Made by a program: the position numbers and the translations under genes
Shown: positions 63,981 through 64,000 of the stretch, piece after piece
Layout of the letters: every line of letters begins with the position of its first letter
How positions within the stretch are numbered: position 1 is the stretch's first letter
From: Rhodococcus opacus B4
Lineage (GTDB): Bacteria; Actinomycetota; Actinomycetes; Mycobacteriales; Mycobacteriaceae
NCBI RefSeq assembly: GCF_000010805.1
Contig: NC_012522.1
Coordinates: 7,254,001 to 7,318,000 of the forward strand
DNA length: 64,000 nt
Direction: 5' to 3'
The notes under the pieces: model-generated
The model's database searches: none
Told to the model about the DNA's origin: nothing
Seen by the model: the letters and a program-made list of their open reading frames with translations, nothing else

Positions 63981-64000
63981 ATGACTGACGTATTCCTACT
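63981..64000 (+). CDS. Start of a further gene, cut by window end
   Basis: ATG 63981 starts MTDVFL and then leaves the window. It has a strong AGGGGGAGGG ribosome site about 7-10 bases upstream. Only six codons are visible, so no family can be named. Confidence 0.5.

Noticed and set aside
1-64000. tRNA, rRNA, insertion sequences or prophage genes
   Set aside because: No tRNA cloverleaf, rRNA block, transposase, integrase or terminal repeats were seen on reading both strands; a tRNAscan/Rfam search could still find a small RNA.

Overview
The window is from a high-GC actinomycete of the Mycobacteriales, most likely a Rhodococcus of the R. jostii/R. opacus type. The signs are frequent GTG/TTG starts, many 4-base ATGA/GTGA gene overlaps, a mycothione reductase (a mycothiol-specific enzyme), and gene order that, from memory, matches the M. 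tuberculosis Rv2855-Rv2783c stretch: mtr, hydrolase, mqo, GNAT, chelatase, cobO, cobB, cysG, efpA, proS; then rimP, nusA, ylxR, infB, rbfA, nrnA, dinF, phosphoesterase, pptT, truB, sirR, ribF, rpsO, gpsI. I see no rRNA, tRNA, CRISPR array, insertion sequence or prophage. The window is chromosomal backbone with small accessory insertions.

Layout. 1-2.3 kb: a phosphonate-type ABC importer (truncated ATPase, binding protein) divergent from its GntR/UTRA regulator, with two PhnF-like operators between them. 2.3-4.7 kb: map and cobQ. 4.7-6.7 kb: a YtrA-type GntR regulator with an ABC efflux pair and a perfect operator palindrome. 6.8-12.4 kb: a degenerate hydrolase, a UPF0060 membrane protein, mtr, a lipase-like hydrolase, mqo and a GNAT acetyltransferase. 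12.4-18.2 kb: a cobalamin riboswitch followed by the corrinoid run chelatase-cobO-cobB-cobE-cysG. 18.2-20.9 kb: efpA, a VOC protein and a secreted trypsin-like protease. 20.9-26.8 kb: a CitAB-type two-component system divergent from a tctCBA tricarboxylate importer with a coupled universal stress protein. 26.8-31.2 kb: yaaA, proS and a large acyl-CoA dehydrogenase.

31.2-42.4 kb is the accessory part: two small secreted Gly-rich proteins, a hydrolase, an FHA-HTH regulator, TetR plus DHA2 exporter, a NarL-type two-component system divergent from an ABC exporter, a DHRS1-like dehydrogenase coupled to an NTF2-like protein, and a DUF4439/lipoprotein pair. 42.6-58.5 kb is the translation and RNA-metabolism core, with coenzyme genes pptT and ribF and the metalloregulator sirR. 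58.5-64 kb holds a CX5R phosphatase, an SCP2-hydrolase fusion, an MDR dehydrogenase, a LysR/MFS pair and the first codons of one more gene.

How it fits together. Corrinoid synthesis is split between cobQ and the riboswitch-controlled run, which supplies metal insertion, a,c-diamide formation, adenosylation and the precorrin-2 branch. The tct locus is a self-contained sense-and-import module for tri- or dicarboxylates. The least explained material is the small secreted-protein locus with repeated CCCC-W-GGGG palindromes beside an FHA-HTH regulator (31.2-34.1 kb), and an inverted repeat that would bury the ribosome binding site of the acyl-CoA dehydrogenase (29.4 kb). No clear undescribed defence or mobile system is visible.
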